Source: Anaerolineales bacterium
GTDB taxonomy: Bacteria; Chloroflexota; Anaerolineae; Promineifilales; Promineifilaceae
Direction of reading: 5' to 3'
Assembly (NCBI GenBank): GCA_020432595.1
Contig: JAGQGA010000268.1
Location: 1-7,314 of the forward strand
DNA length: 7,314 nt
In this document: in pieces, positions 1 to 6,884 of the stretch
How the letters are laid out: each line of letters opens with the position of its first letter
How positions within the stretch are numbered: position 1 is the first letter of the stretch
Position numbers and translations under genes: made by a program
Notes under the pieces: generated by a model
Seen by the model: the letters and a program-made list of their open reading frames with translations, nothing else
What the model was told of the DNA's origin: nothing
The model's database searches: none

Positions 1-390
1 CAGCCTTCCATCCTCATCATCATGATCATAAGGCGGGTTGAGATAGAGCAGATTGTAACCACCGCGTGAGGTGACCAGGCTGAGGTAGCTGTCATGGAGA
101 ATGCGCGTACCATGTGGTGCGGCCGCATCCCCTTTATCGGAACCATGCCGGGAAACCAGGAGTTGGCCCACGGCTTCACGCGCCGCCTTGGCCCGACCTT
201 CATGCAATTCGACGCCAAAGGGGTCCAGATCCAGCTTTTCAGCCAGAGTCACTAATGCGGTGCCTTCACCGGCGCATGGGTCGAGGATACGGCCGTCTTT
301 TGTAGCTGTGATGTGAGAGCAAATAAGTTTAGTTACGGACAAGGGCAGGGGAAAATAGCCAGCCCTTTCCACATTGGCGAGTCGAGTCAT
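1..390 (-). CDS. DNA adenine-type methyltransferase, N-terminal part (3' end outside window)
   Basis: Reading the minus strand from the ATG at 390-388 gives 130 codons with no stop, running off the window, so only the N-terminal part is present. It begins MTRLANVERAGYFPLP. Residues 37-46 are DPCAGEGTAL, a class I SAM-binding motif (motif I). An acidic position follows the next beta strand (FGVELHEGRA, residues 58-67), as expected for motif II. Residues 118-121 are NPPY, the catalytic motif IV of amino-methyltransferases, most often N6-adenine. The SAM motif preceding NPPY is the order of gamma-type or related enzymes. The overall look matches stand-alone methyltransferase-like proteins of integrative elements (I think of the DUF6094 group, from memory, unconfirmed). 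The start is supported by a GGAGG six bases upstream. It is GC-rich (38/60 at 121-180), unlike the neighbouring plus-strand gene, and is transcribed divergently from it. DNA target and C-terminal domains cannot be seen. Confidence 0.85.
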   Translation of the reverse strand, partial: MTRLANVERAGYFPLPLSVTKLICSHITATKDGRILDPCAGEGTALVTLAEKLDLDPFGVELHEGRAKAAREAVGQLLVSRHGSDKGDAAAPHGTRILHDSYLSLVTSRGGYNLLYLNPPYDHDDEDGRL

Positions 391-421
391 AGGGCGCCTC
401 CGATAATGGTTTTTTCGCCCT
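391..421 (-). repeat. Inverted repeat enclosing the methyltransferase ribosome binding site
   Basis: AGGGCG at 391-396 and CGCCCT at 416-421 are perfect reverse complements separated by 19 bases. In the minus-strand transcript this would be a GC-rich 6-bp stem whose loop holds the GGAGG, with the ATG directly after the 3' arm. Such a structure could modulate translation. It would form only in transcripts that start upstream of base 421, so not from the candidate promoter whose -10 overlaps its distal arm. The pairing is seen; the function is inference. Confidence 0.4.
397..401 (-). promoter_or_regulatory. Ribosome binding site of the methyltransferase gene
   Basis: CCTCC on the plus strand reads GGAGG on the minus strand, six bases before the ATG at 390. 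It is a strong Shine-Dalgarno sequence and fixes the start of the methyltransferase. It lies in the loop of the inverted repeat at 391-421. Confidence 0.8.
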
Positions 422-451
422 ATATAGCGCGTTAGCGCCTAGGGTTGTCAG
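421..451 (-). promoter_or_regulatory. Candidate sigma70-type promoter for the methyltransferase
   Basis: On the minus strand CTGACA (451-446, five of six matches to TTGACA) is followed after 19 bases by TATATA (426-421, four of six matches to TATAAT). The spacer is longer than the usual 17 bases, so this is a weak candidate. The spacer contains a tandem TAGCGC repeat (plus-strand 425-430 and 433-438, 8-bp period) that could be an operator or chance. Confidence 0.25.
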
Positions 452-458
452 CTCAAAA

Positions 459-496
459 ATATACAAACCTGATACAGGGAAAGAAATCATATACAA
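459..496. repeat. Direct repeat pair ATATACAA upstream of the STAND gene
   Basis: ATATACAA occurs at 459-466 and again at 489-496, 30 bases apart start to start, close to three helical turns. The second copy overlaps the candidate -10 of the plus-strand promoter. The region is AT-rich, so chance is a real alternative. Confidence 0.35.
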
Positions 497-497
497 T
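469..497 (+). promoter_or_regulatory. Candidate sigma70-type promoter of the STAND gene
   Basis: CTGATA (469-474, four of six matches to TTGACA) is followed after a 17-base spacer by TACAAT (492-497, five of six matches to TATAAT). Transcription would start near 504 and give a leader of about 125 bases before the ATG at 629. Direct repeats overlap and flank the -10. It is the best plus-strand match I found by eye in 391-628, but it is only moderate. Confidence 0.35.
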
Positions 498-510
498 CCA
501 ATGAAATCAT
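483..510. repeat. Direct repeat pair GAAATCAT flanking the candidate -10
   Basis: GAAATCAT occurs at 483-490 and 503-510, 20 bases apart start to start, about two helical turns, with the candidate -10 TACAAT (492-497) between the copies. Spacing and placement suit an operator for a regulator binding one face of the DNA. Only the repeat itself is seen. Confidence 0.35.
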
Positions 511-560
511 CTTGTTATTTACGATGCGAGCAGAGATCGGGATAGTAAGGTATAGCACCA

Positions 561-583
561 ACTCGATGGCATAAACGTCGAGT
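561..583 (+). promoter_or_regulatory. Hairpin in the leader of the STAND gene
   Basis: ACTCGATG (561-568) can pair with CGTCGAGT (576-583) as RNA. The stem is eight base pairs including one G-U pair, and the loop is seven bases (GCATAAA). It ends 45 bases before the ATG at 629. No run of T follows, so it is not an intrinsic terminator. It may affect mRNA stability or translation, or be an operator, since the outer six base pairs are a perfect inverted repeat in DNA. Confidence 0.4.
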
Positions 584-628
584 AATTTAAAGATATGCGT
601 TTACCAGAAGTATTTTGAAAATTTGCAG

Positions 629-3600
629 ATGAATACAAAACCTAGCGATGGCGAACGGCGCGCAGCCAGTGGTTATAGGCCACAATACTTGGTAGGAGCC
701 TCTCTAATTCTCAAAGCTCTTGATCAAGGGGATTTGGAATGGATACGAGTTGCAGATCCCGAAGCAGGCCGTGTAGACGACATCCAGATAGCAACGACAG
801 GTCGAGTTGATGCATACCAAGTAAAATGGTCCCAGTATGGGGGCACGGTAACTTGGCGCAATCTCACACAATCGACAAATGAAGAACCAGCGTTATTCAA
901 ACAATTAGCACATGGTTGGGAAAAGCTTAGAGAGACACACCCAAATCGTAGAGTAGTTGTTCACCTTGCTACAAATCGCATCCCCGCATATACATCTTCG
1001 GGAATGCCCGATATCTCCAAACGACCTCCTCAACCATACCATCTATCTGCTTTCGTCGAGCAAGCTTGGCTTCCTGCATTAAATAAAGGCAAAATCGAGT
1101 CAAAGGATGAGTGGAAACCTGTCTGGAAAGCATTACAAGATACCTCAGAATTATCCAATGAAGTGTTTATAGCATTCATTCAAGATTGCAGATTAAACTT
1201 TCAACTGCAACGACCCAGTGAATCTACAGAAATAAAAGCTATTTGCGATCTCCTCTTTGCGACAGCCGCCAGTGCAGAGCGCATTATCCAACTAAATCGC
1301 GATGAACTACTGGCCCGGTTAGGCTGGACACAACGGTACCGTTTTCACAATTTACACGAGTTTCCTGCACCACGTTATTTGTATCGGCCGATTCAAACCA
1401 CACTCAAAAATCTGCTCGAGAAACTAGAAACTCAAAAAGGCGGTTACCTCGGCGTATTTGGCCCTCCTGGTTCTGGTAAATCTACTTTTCTCACCCGAGT
1501 GTTAAGAGCACTACCAGTTCGACTGGTTCGCTATTATGCATACGTGCCTGATGCCCAGGACCCCTCTGTTTTGCGAGGGGAATCGATAAACTTTTTTCAT
1601 GACGTGACCTTAAGATTGTGGCAGGCCGGATTTAGCAAAGGCCGCCAACCTGATCCATCCGATCGTGTAGCCCTAATAAACAGATTTCACGAACAACTCC
1701 AATCTTTGGGAGAGGATTATCGTCAATCAGGGATAAAAACAATCCTATTAATTGATGGTCTAGACCATATCGAACGCGAACAGCATCCTACTCGTTCTTT
1801 ATTAACCGATCTACCTCTGCCAAATACCATTCCGATAGGCGTTTATATAATTATCGGTAGCCAAACTATAGAGTTGCCAAATCTTCCCGTACAAGTACGC
1901 CATGTTCTTTCTCAAAGCGATCACTCGATTACAATGGCACGATTGGCTCCATCCGATGTATATGCAATCGTCCAAGACGCATTGCCTAGGGTAGAACAAG
2001 ATCATTACCAAAAAATCTTCCAGCTTTCTGATGGTCACCCACTCGCCCTCATATATTTGCTAAATACCCTTGATCGTGTAGATACACCTCAGGGGCGTAA
2101 AAACACCCTGGAAGATTCACTTCCATATAAGGGAGATATTGAGGCGCAGTATTTTGCTCACTGGAGCAAAATCGAGAACGATGAAAACCTTACGAGATTG
2201 TTGGGCTTACTAGCGCGAATACGTGGCCCAATCCCCATGAATTGGGTAGCTCAATGGGCAAACCCTTCCACATTGAGAAAACTACAACGTCTTTTCATGC
2301 AATATTTTTCAAGCGACAGTCAGGGTCGGTGGGAGTTCTTCCACAATAGTTTCCGCCTATTCTTGGAAGCAAAAACTGCAGAGCCGTTACCTGGACAATC
2401 AGGTGAACAGGTTAATCAACAATATCATCTCGAACTGGCAGATCACTATCGCAATTCTGTTGAGCCCTGGCAATGGGAAACTCTTTATCATTACTTTCAG
2501 GCAGAGCAATTTCAAAACGTTATTAATCTAGCACAGTATAATTGGTTCAAAACTCAAGTTGAATCCCTCCGTCCAATCGATGCCATTGAAACCGATGTGC
2601 GTTTAGCAATAAAAGCGGCAGGTGAACTGACCGACCCAGCAGCATTAATACGTTATACACTCATCGGGGCCTCACTGCAGCAACGTGGCAAAGCACTAGA
2701 TGATACGTCTCTCCCCCATTTATTGATCGATACTGGTGAATTTCATTTGGCGGCTGATTACGCTCGGGACGGAGCGCGATTGCGAATCAGCGAGGAAGCT
2801 GCACTCGCGCTCAGCATCCGTTTATATGATGCTGGCTTAGAGCAAGACGCACTCCGCATTTTTGAATTAGCAGAACCACTCGAATATCTATCAGGACGGC
2901 CGATCCTAGATGATAATACGCGACCGCAAAATCTAGAGGATTTACTTGGAACTTGGGTAGAAAGTGTTAGCCATTTTCGCTCACTAGCCGAAGTCATTCA
3001 GATTGTGAGGCGCATTCAGATAGACCCAACATGGCATGACGACAAAAAAGATAGACAAGGCGTGAGTCACGAGTTACAAAATTGGTTAATTTATAAAGGC
3101 GCACTCGCGTGTTGTGAACGAAAAAATTGGGCTGGTTGGCAAATATTTTTCGATGCCCTCGATGAGAAAAAAGATCACACAACCCGCTTCTTTATATTAC
3201 TGCGTTCGGCAGAGCGCCTATATGAAGCAGGTCAAATTGAGGCCACCCATCAGTTACTCAAGGATCTAAACACCATGGAGCCACCGGAATCAGTCGGGGA
3301 CGGACGACAGCGACTAGCGAACTGTCTGTCAATCGCCGAGTTATACTATTTCCAAGGTGGCAAGGAGGCTTTAGTAGCGGCTCGCCTTTGGTTGGATAAA
3401 GTGAAATCAGTTCCTTTAACAGACAAGGAAATATCCAATGAAAATACGCCCAAACTTTATCATCTACAATATCGTTATGGGCGCCTGAGATTCTTACTTG
3501 ATCCATCTCTTAGTCCCCGACAAATGCTAGACGCGGCGGAAAAAACGACTCGATACGGACCCAATGAAGAAGATGAAACTAAGCTCGCCCGGAGACAATT

Positions 3601-6600
3601 ACATTTTATGGCCCTTACTCTTGCGAAGTTGTGGGCAGATGGATATTTAGGCTATCAAGTAAACTCCGTTGCGTTTCTCCACGAAACCAAATGGATTCTC
3701 GATCTGCTTGAGACAGGATGGTCTCCTTATTCATCCGGTTTCGGCCTTGAAGTGTCTGGCGTAAAACCGGCGGTTGCGAAATTCATCGTTGCTTGTGCTG
3801 CCAAACACGGTCAGGATGTGCTAACAGCAACTAAACATGAATTTGATGCACGATGGGAAAAACAGCCAGACAAATGGTGGGTGGGAACTCAACGCGAAAT
3901 CGTCATGACATTTGCCCAACACAATGTTGAGAAAAGCTGGCTCAAGCATCACCTACTTAACATAGAATCACGCATGTTATCTGGTGTCGATTTATTTGGA
4001 CGCGTGGAAGAGTGTCAAAAACAAGCAAAAGCCTGGTTGCAAATAGGTGAAGAAGAAACTGCTTTATCCTCTCTAAAATTGTTGGTGAAAGGTGCAAGAG
4101 GAATTTATCACGATGAGGATTATCAGTTAGCTCGCTGGGCAAAGTGGCTTCGCAAAACAAACCAAGTAGAACCCTTGCTTTCAACAGAGCGCCTACGTAC
4201 ATTTATTCGGTGCGTTGCCAGTGTTGAAGGAGATGTGTCCGGTGTAAATGAAGCCTTACAAATTGCTGTGCAAATGCTTTTTGATCTCTCTCCGCGCAGG
4301 TCAATCGTGTTGTTTCAACGGTTGATGGAACGGAAAACAATCACACATGAAGATGGCGTTTCGCATCTGCTTACTGCCGCATTAGAAGCAAAAGAGCCGC
4401 CTGTTCAGGAAGCCTTTTGGATAATAGTTGAACTCCTTTTGCCATTAGTGCGCAGTTCTTCCCCTACTCTCGTTGAATTGCTAATCGTCCAAACGAATAA
4501 GGTGCGTGGCAAATCTCAGGCGATTCAATTCTGTCAACAGATGATTCACGCAATTCGCGTGGATGTTTTATCTGATCAGCGATCAAATTGGTTTAAGGGA
4601 ATATATGATGGGCTTATTGCTATTGGTATAGAACCTATACAACTAGGATTGGAACCAAGCGACTTAGAAGCATCCGATTACAGCAGGGACGATACAAGCA
4701 GTTCCGGTTCGTTCCTCTATCTGCAATCAGGGGAGAGGCTGACCCTACAAAAGGTAACAGACGCTATTCACACAGTTGGTGACTTACAGTGGTACCTTGC
4801 ACAAGAAGATCGAAAAAAAACTGATTACTTTAAATGGCACCGCGTTACTGAACATTTGATCAGTCTGATATCCTCACCCGAACAGCTCTGGAAAATAGAA
4901 GCTCTTATAGAAAGTCGAATTGACAAATTCTCTCATGATACAAGATTAGCAAACGTATTAGCAGTCCTTAGCAAACGCTTCTATGATCTTGGCCACCTTG
5001 CAGATGCAGAGAAAGCAATCGAAAAAGCACTAGCCCTCACGAAGCCCTCAGGATGGGCCCTGAATTGGGATGGCAAAACAAAATATGCGGTCATGTGTCA
5101 AATGCTCTCAGTATTCGGCGAGGCCGCTAGAGAGAGGCTAATCAAGCTATATTCTCAAGACTTAAGCCAGCACTTTTGGAATCCAGAGCAGATATTGATT
5201 TATGGGGGAGATGTAGCTGAAATATTATTTGCCGATATCCCCTACGCGACAATTTGGCCTGACATTGAAATCTACTTGGAGGAGCTGTTTGCTGGTGCTG
5301 TTGTTCAGCCGCAACCAAAGCTAGAGGCCACTTTGGATATGCCTCTCCAACAGTCAAGCATAGACTTTCCTCACGAGGCCTTAGCTGACCTCCTGCTTTT
5401 ATATCTTGACTTTCCGGCCTTTCCTGTTTCAGATCGAGCGATTAGTGCCTGTTCCGGTGCTTTGCTAGCCGGAAGCATTGCCGTGCAGAGTGGACTAAAA
5501 TCTGCATTGAACAACCATGATCAACTTACCAAACAGACGTTAGCGATATTAGATGCAGTTAGTCTTCTGGATCCACAGATAATCAATCAGTTTCAAGATC
5601 AAGTACAAACTCTACGGCTGTCAGCAAACTTTGTTATTCGCTATACTGCCAACGAAATCTATAACCGCTTTACGCAGGAAACTACTTATCCACCACGTGG
5701 TGAGAGTAACGTGTCAGGCGTTTATAAGATTCATTTGCCTGAAATGGTCTTGCACAAAACAGATGATGCTATCAGAAAGACCTCAAAACCCATCTTGATG
5801 GGTGACCCCGCTTTAGTCCTACGCCCTTTAGATATAGAGGCTCGTATGCTGGCTGAAATAGCAGGAGTTGTCGATACAAATGTTTTGTACCGCGCAACAC
5901 AAATATTTCCTGAGCTAAACCTTCAACGGACATGGTTTCCAAATGACTTTACATTTGAAACTGATGACCTGGCTCGGTTTTTAGATAAGGTGGATTTGCG
6001 GTTTGAACATAACAGGTTAGAGATTTCTCCAGCCCGAAATGCTATAGCTCACGTTGCTGCAGAACTATATGATGCAGGGTATGTACAAGTTGAAGACTGG
6101 GCTTTAATCGCGTCGATTTTTAGAAATTATGATCCCCACTTCTATTTTCTAAAACCGGCTTTACGCCCTTCCTGTATCGAAAGAATTGGTGGACTTGACT
6201 ACAGCCACGAACGTCACGTCAGAGTACCCAATGGGTGGATTGATTCATCGGAAGAGTCACTTTCACAATTGAGCAAACGTTCACTCGATGGGCGCGTCAT
6301 TTTAGGTGAATGGACGAAACTCAAGCGACTTGAAGAAGGTTGGCCATCCGAAGAGCGAATGTCGCTAATACGTGCAACTAGGCCAAGCGAATTTTGGAGC
6401 GGGTTTGGTCCAGACTCTGAAGGCAACCCATTTGCTTGGGTTAAAGGTGCGTACATTACCGACTATTGGGATTTAACTGAATTTCTGCCCAGCGAACTTA
6501 TAATTGCTCATAACGGTTATAAGTTTCAGACCCCAGGAGCGAATTGGTTAGGATTCAACCCAAGAATCGGTTACGAAATGAACTGGTATCCATCTGATAA

Positions 6601-6862
6601 AGGTTGGTTTCGCTGGGTGGATAAACAAAACAGAATAGTTGTGGAAAGCATTTGGTGGCAGGATGGACCACTAAATTTGTCAAGTCTTTATGATCATGTC
6701 GAGGTAGGCAACGGATGGCTTGTCGTAATAACAGATGAAGGTTTTGAACAATTACGTTTACAATTAAAAGCACTTGCTCGAGGAGGCGTAACCAAACGCT
6801 CTTTGGGCTGGTTAGGATCCAAAGGAAATAATACCGCCATTTCTCAATTGGACATTCCGTGA
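629..6862 (+). CDS. Giant Cap4-type nuclease / STAND NTPase anti-phage sensor (Avs-like)
   Basis: The protein has 2077 residues from the ATG at 629; a TTG six bases earlier would add only two. Residues about 15-200 look like a Cap4/DUF4297 PD-(D/E)xK nuclease: VDDIQI (49-54) then DAYQVKWS (61-68), with D50/D51, Q64 and K66 as likely metal-site residues. The STAND NTPase follows: Walker A GPPGSGKST (278-286, K284), Walker B ILLIDGLDHIE (372-382, D376 and D379), a sensor-like IIIGSQT (407-413), GHPLAL (469-474), and the winged-helix signature FHNSFRLFL (571-579). Residues about 590-1685 are helical with TPR-like units (731-750, 863-880, 1449-1470). Residues 1690-2077 form a separate tryptophan-rich end. 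Known Avs proteins bind phage terminase or portal and then cleave DNA; that role is inferred here. No strong Shine-Dalgarno precedes the start. No accompanying gene is present. The AT-rich composition suggests transfer. Alternatives are another nuclease-NACHT/STAND defence family. Confidence 0.85.
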   Translation: MNTKPSDGERRAASGYRPQYLVGASLILKALDQGDLEWIRVADPEAGRVDDIQIATTGRVDAYQVKWSQYGGTVTWRNLTQSTNEEPALFKQLAHGWEKLRETHPNRRVVVHLATNRIPAYTSSGMPDISKRPPQPYHLSAFVEQAWLPALNKGKIESKDEWKPVWKALQDTSELSNEVFIAFIQDCRLNFQLQRPSESTEIKAICDLLFATAASAERIIQLNRDELLARLGWTQRYRFHNLHEFPAPRYLYRPIQTTLKNLLEKLETQKGGYLGVFGPPGSGKSTFLTRVLRALPVRLVRYYAYVPDAQDPSVLRGESINFFHDVTLRLWQAGFSKGRQPDPSDRVALINRFHEQLQSLGEDYRQSGIKTILLIDGLDHIEREQHPTRSLLTDLPLPNTIPIGVYIIIGSQTIELPNLPVQVRHVLSQSDHSITMARLAPSDVYAIVQDALPRVEQDHYQKIFQLSDGHPLALIYLLNTLDRVDTPQGRKNTLEDSLPYKGDIEAQYFAHWSKIENDENLTRLLGLLARIRGPIPMNWVAQWANPSTLRKLQRLFMQYFSSDSQGRWEFFHNSFRLFLEAKTAEPLPGQSGEQVNQQYHLELADHYRNSVEPWQWETLYHYFQAEQFQNVINLAQYNWFKTQVESLRPIDAIETDVRLAIKAAGELTDPAALIRYTLIGASLQQRGKALDDTSLPHLLIDTGEFHLAADYARDGARLRISEEAALALSIRLYDAGLEQDALRIFELAEPLEYLSGRPILDDNTRPQNLEDLLGTWVESVSHFRSLAEVIQIVRRIQIDPTWHDDKKDRQGVSHELQNWLIYKGALACCERKNWAGWQIFFDALDEKKDHTTRFFILLRSAERLYEAGQIEATHQLLKDLNTMEPPESVGDGRQRLANCLSIAELYYFQGGKEALVAARLWLDKVKSVPLTDKEISNENTPKLYHLQYRYGRLRFLLDPSLSPRQMLDAAEKTTRYGPNEEDETKLARRQLHFMALTLAKLWADGYLGYQVNSVAFLHETKWILDLLETGWSPYSSGFGLEVSGVKPAVAKFIVACAAKHGQDVLTATKHEFDARWEKQPDKWWVGTQREIVMTFAQHNVEKSWLKHHLLNIESRMLSGVDLFGRVEECQKQAKAWLQIGEEETALSSLKLLVKGARGIYHDEDYQLARWAKWLRKTNQVEPLLSTERLRTFIRCVASVEGDVSGVNEALQIAVQMLFDLSPRRSIVLFQRLMERKTITHEDGVSHLLTAALEAKEPPVQEAFWIIVELLLPLVRSSSPTLVELLIVQTNKVRGKSQAIQFCQQMIHAIRVDVLSDQRSNWFKGIYDGLIAIGIEPIQLGLEPSDLEASDYSRDDTSSSGSFLYLQSGERLTLQKVTDAIHTVGDLQWYLAQEDRKKTDYFKWHRVTEHLISLISSPEQLWKIEALIESRIDKFSHDTRLANVLAVLSKRFYDLGHLADAEKAIEKALALTKPSGWALNWDGKTKYAVMCQMLSVFGEAARERLIKLYSQDLSQHFWNPEQILIYGGDVAEILFADIPYATIWPDIEIYLEELFAGAVVQPQPKLEATLDMPLQQSSIDFPHEALADLLLLYLDFPAFPVSDRAISACSGALLAGSIAVQSGLKSALNNHDQLTKQTLAILDAVSLLDPQIINQFQDQVQTLRLSANFVIRYTANEIYNRFTQETTYPPRGESNVSGVYKIHLPEMVLHKTDDAIRKTSKPILMGDPALVLRPLDIEARMLAEIAGVVDTNVLYRATQIFPELNLQRTWFPNDFTFETDDLARFLDKVDLRFEHNRLEISPARNAIAHVAAELYDAGYVQVEDWALIASIFRNYDPHFYFLKPALRPSCIERIGGLDYSHERHVRVPNGWIDSSEESLSQLSKRSLDGRVILGEWTKLKRLEEGWPSEERMSLIRATRPSEFWSGFGPDSEGNPFAWVKGAYITDYWDLTEFLPSELIIAHNGYKFQTPGANWLGFNPRIGYEMNWYPSDKGWFRWVDKQNRIVVESIWWQDGPLNLSSLYDHVEVGNGWLVVITDEGFEQLRLQLKALARGGVTKRSLGWLGSKGNNTAISQLDIP
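671..1228 (+). other. Effector domain: Cap4/DUF4297-like PD-(D/E)xK nuclease
   Basis: This codes for residues about 15-200 of the large protein. An opening helix (YLVGASLILKAL) is followed by beta strands carrying DD at 50-51 and the QVK triplet at 64-66. That is the D...QxK pattern of PD-(D/E)xK nucleases of the Cap4 type, which cut double-stranded DNA in CBASS and Avs systems. A later strand, VVVHLATNRIPAY (109-121), resembles the conserved TN strand of that family. The catalytic residues look intact, so the domain is probably active. Boundaries are approximate. Confidence 0.7.
1361..2368 (+). other. STAND NTPase module with winged helix
   Basis: This codes for residues about 245-580. The P-loop, Walker B, sensor-like strand, GHPLAL motif and FHNSFRLFL winged-helix end occur in canonical STAND order and spacing. 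In this superfamily ATP binding after ligand recognition drives oligomerisation of the effector domains. The polar residue after the sensor strand is Q (GSQT), where many STAND proteins have R. Confidence 0.85.
2396..5683 (+). other. Long alpha-helical, TPR-like sensor region
   Basis: This codes for residues about 590-1685, roughly 1100 residues that are rich in A, L, E and R and read as successive amphipathic helices. TPR-like pieces are RLYDAGLEQDALRIFELAEP (731-750), RLYEAGQIEATHQLLKDL (863-880) and FYDLGHLADAEKAIEKALAL (1451-1470). The units are irregular and separated by uncharacterised helices. In Avs proteins the equivalent region binds the phage protein; that role is inferred here. 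Confidence 0.6.
5696..6859 (+). other. C-terminal non-repeat domain, tryptophan-rich
   Basis: This codes for residues about 1690-2077. After a Pro/Gly-rich break (YPPRGESNVSGVY) the sequence no longer reads as regular helical repeats. Residues 1971-2013 hold six tryptophans (1973, 1986, 1993, 1996, 2009, 2010) within NWLGFNP, NWYPSDKGWFRW and ESIWWQDG segments, suggesting a compact beta-rich fold. I recall similar endings on other large defence ATPases but cannot name a family. Confidence 0.5.
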
Positions 6863-6884
6863 TTATGTTTGACTTATAAACCTA
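6863..6884. other. Convergent gene junction without a clear terminator
   Basis: Only 22 bases separate the TGA of the STAND gene (6860-6862) from the TGA of the minus-strand gene (6887-6885). The junction can form only a four-base-pair stem (GTTT 6867-6870 with AAAC 6878-6881) and has no U-tract of the intrinsic-terminator type, so the two transcripts may overlap at their 3' ends. Confidence 0.5.

Noticed and set aside
101..316. Plus-strand open frames over the methyltransferase (101-316 and 114-305)
   Set aside because: They are antisense to a convincing methyltransferase with conserved motifs, and the translations are of low complexity typical of GC-rich shadows.
501..545. Short 14-codon reading frame (ATG 501 to TAG 543-545) upstream of the large gene
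   Set aside because: No ribosome binding site, and its ATG lies at or before the predicted transcription start near 504.
623..628. TTG at 623 as the start of the large gene
   Set aside because: The ATG at 629 is in frame only two codons later, and neither has a well-placed Shine-Dalgarno, so the ATG is preferred.
1811..6773. Several minus-strand open frames of 62-82 codons inside the large gene
   Set aside because: All overlap an uninterrupted domain-bearing gene; none shows a recognisable domain.
465..6882. AAACCT shared by 465-470 and 6877-6882 as possible insertion-site direct repeats
   Set aside because: Six bases with diverging surroundings is within chance; no longer flanking repeat or inverted terminal repeats were seen, so no attachment site is claimed.
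6865..6883. Weak stem at the convergent junction as a bidirectional terminator
   Set aside because: Only four contiguous pairs and no GC-rich stem with a T-run on either strand.
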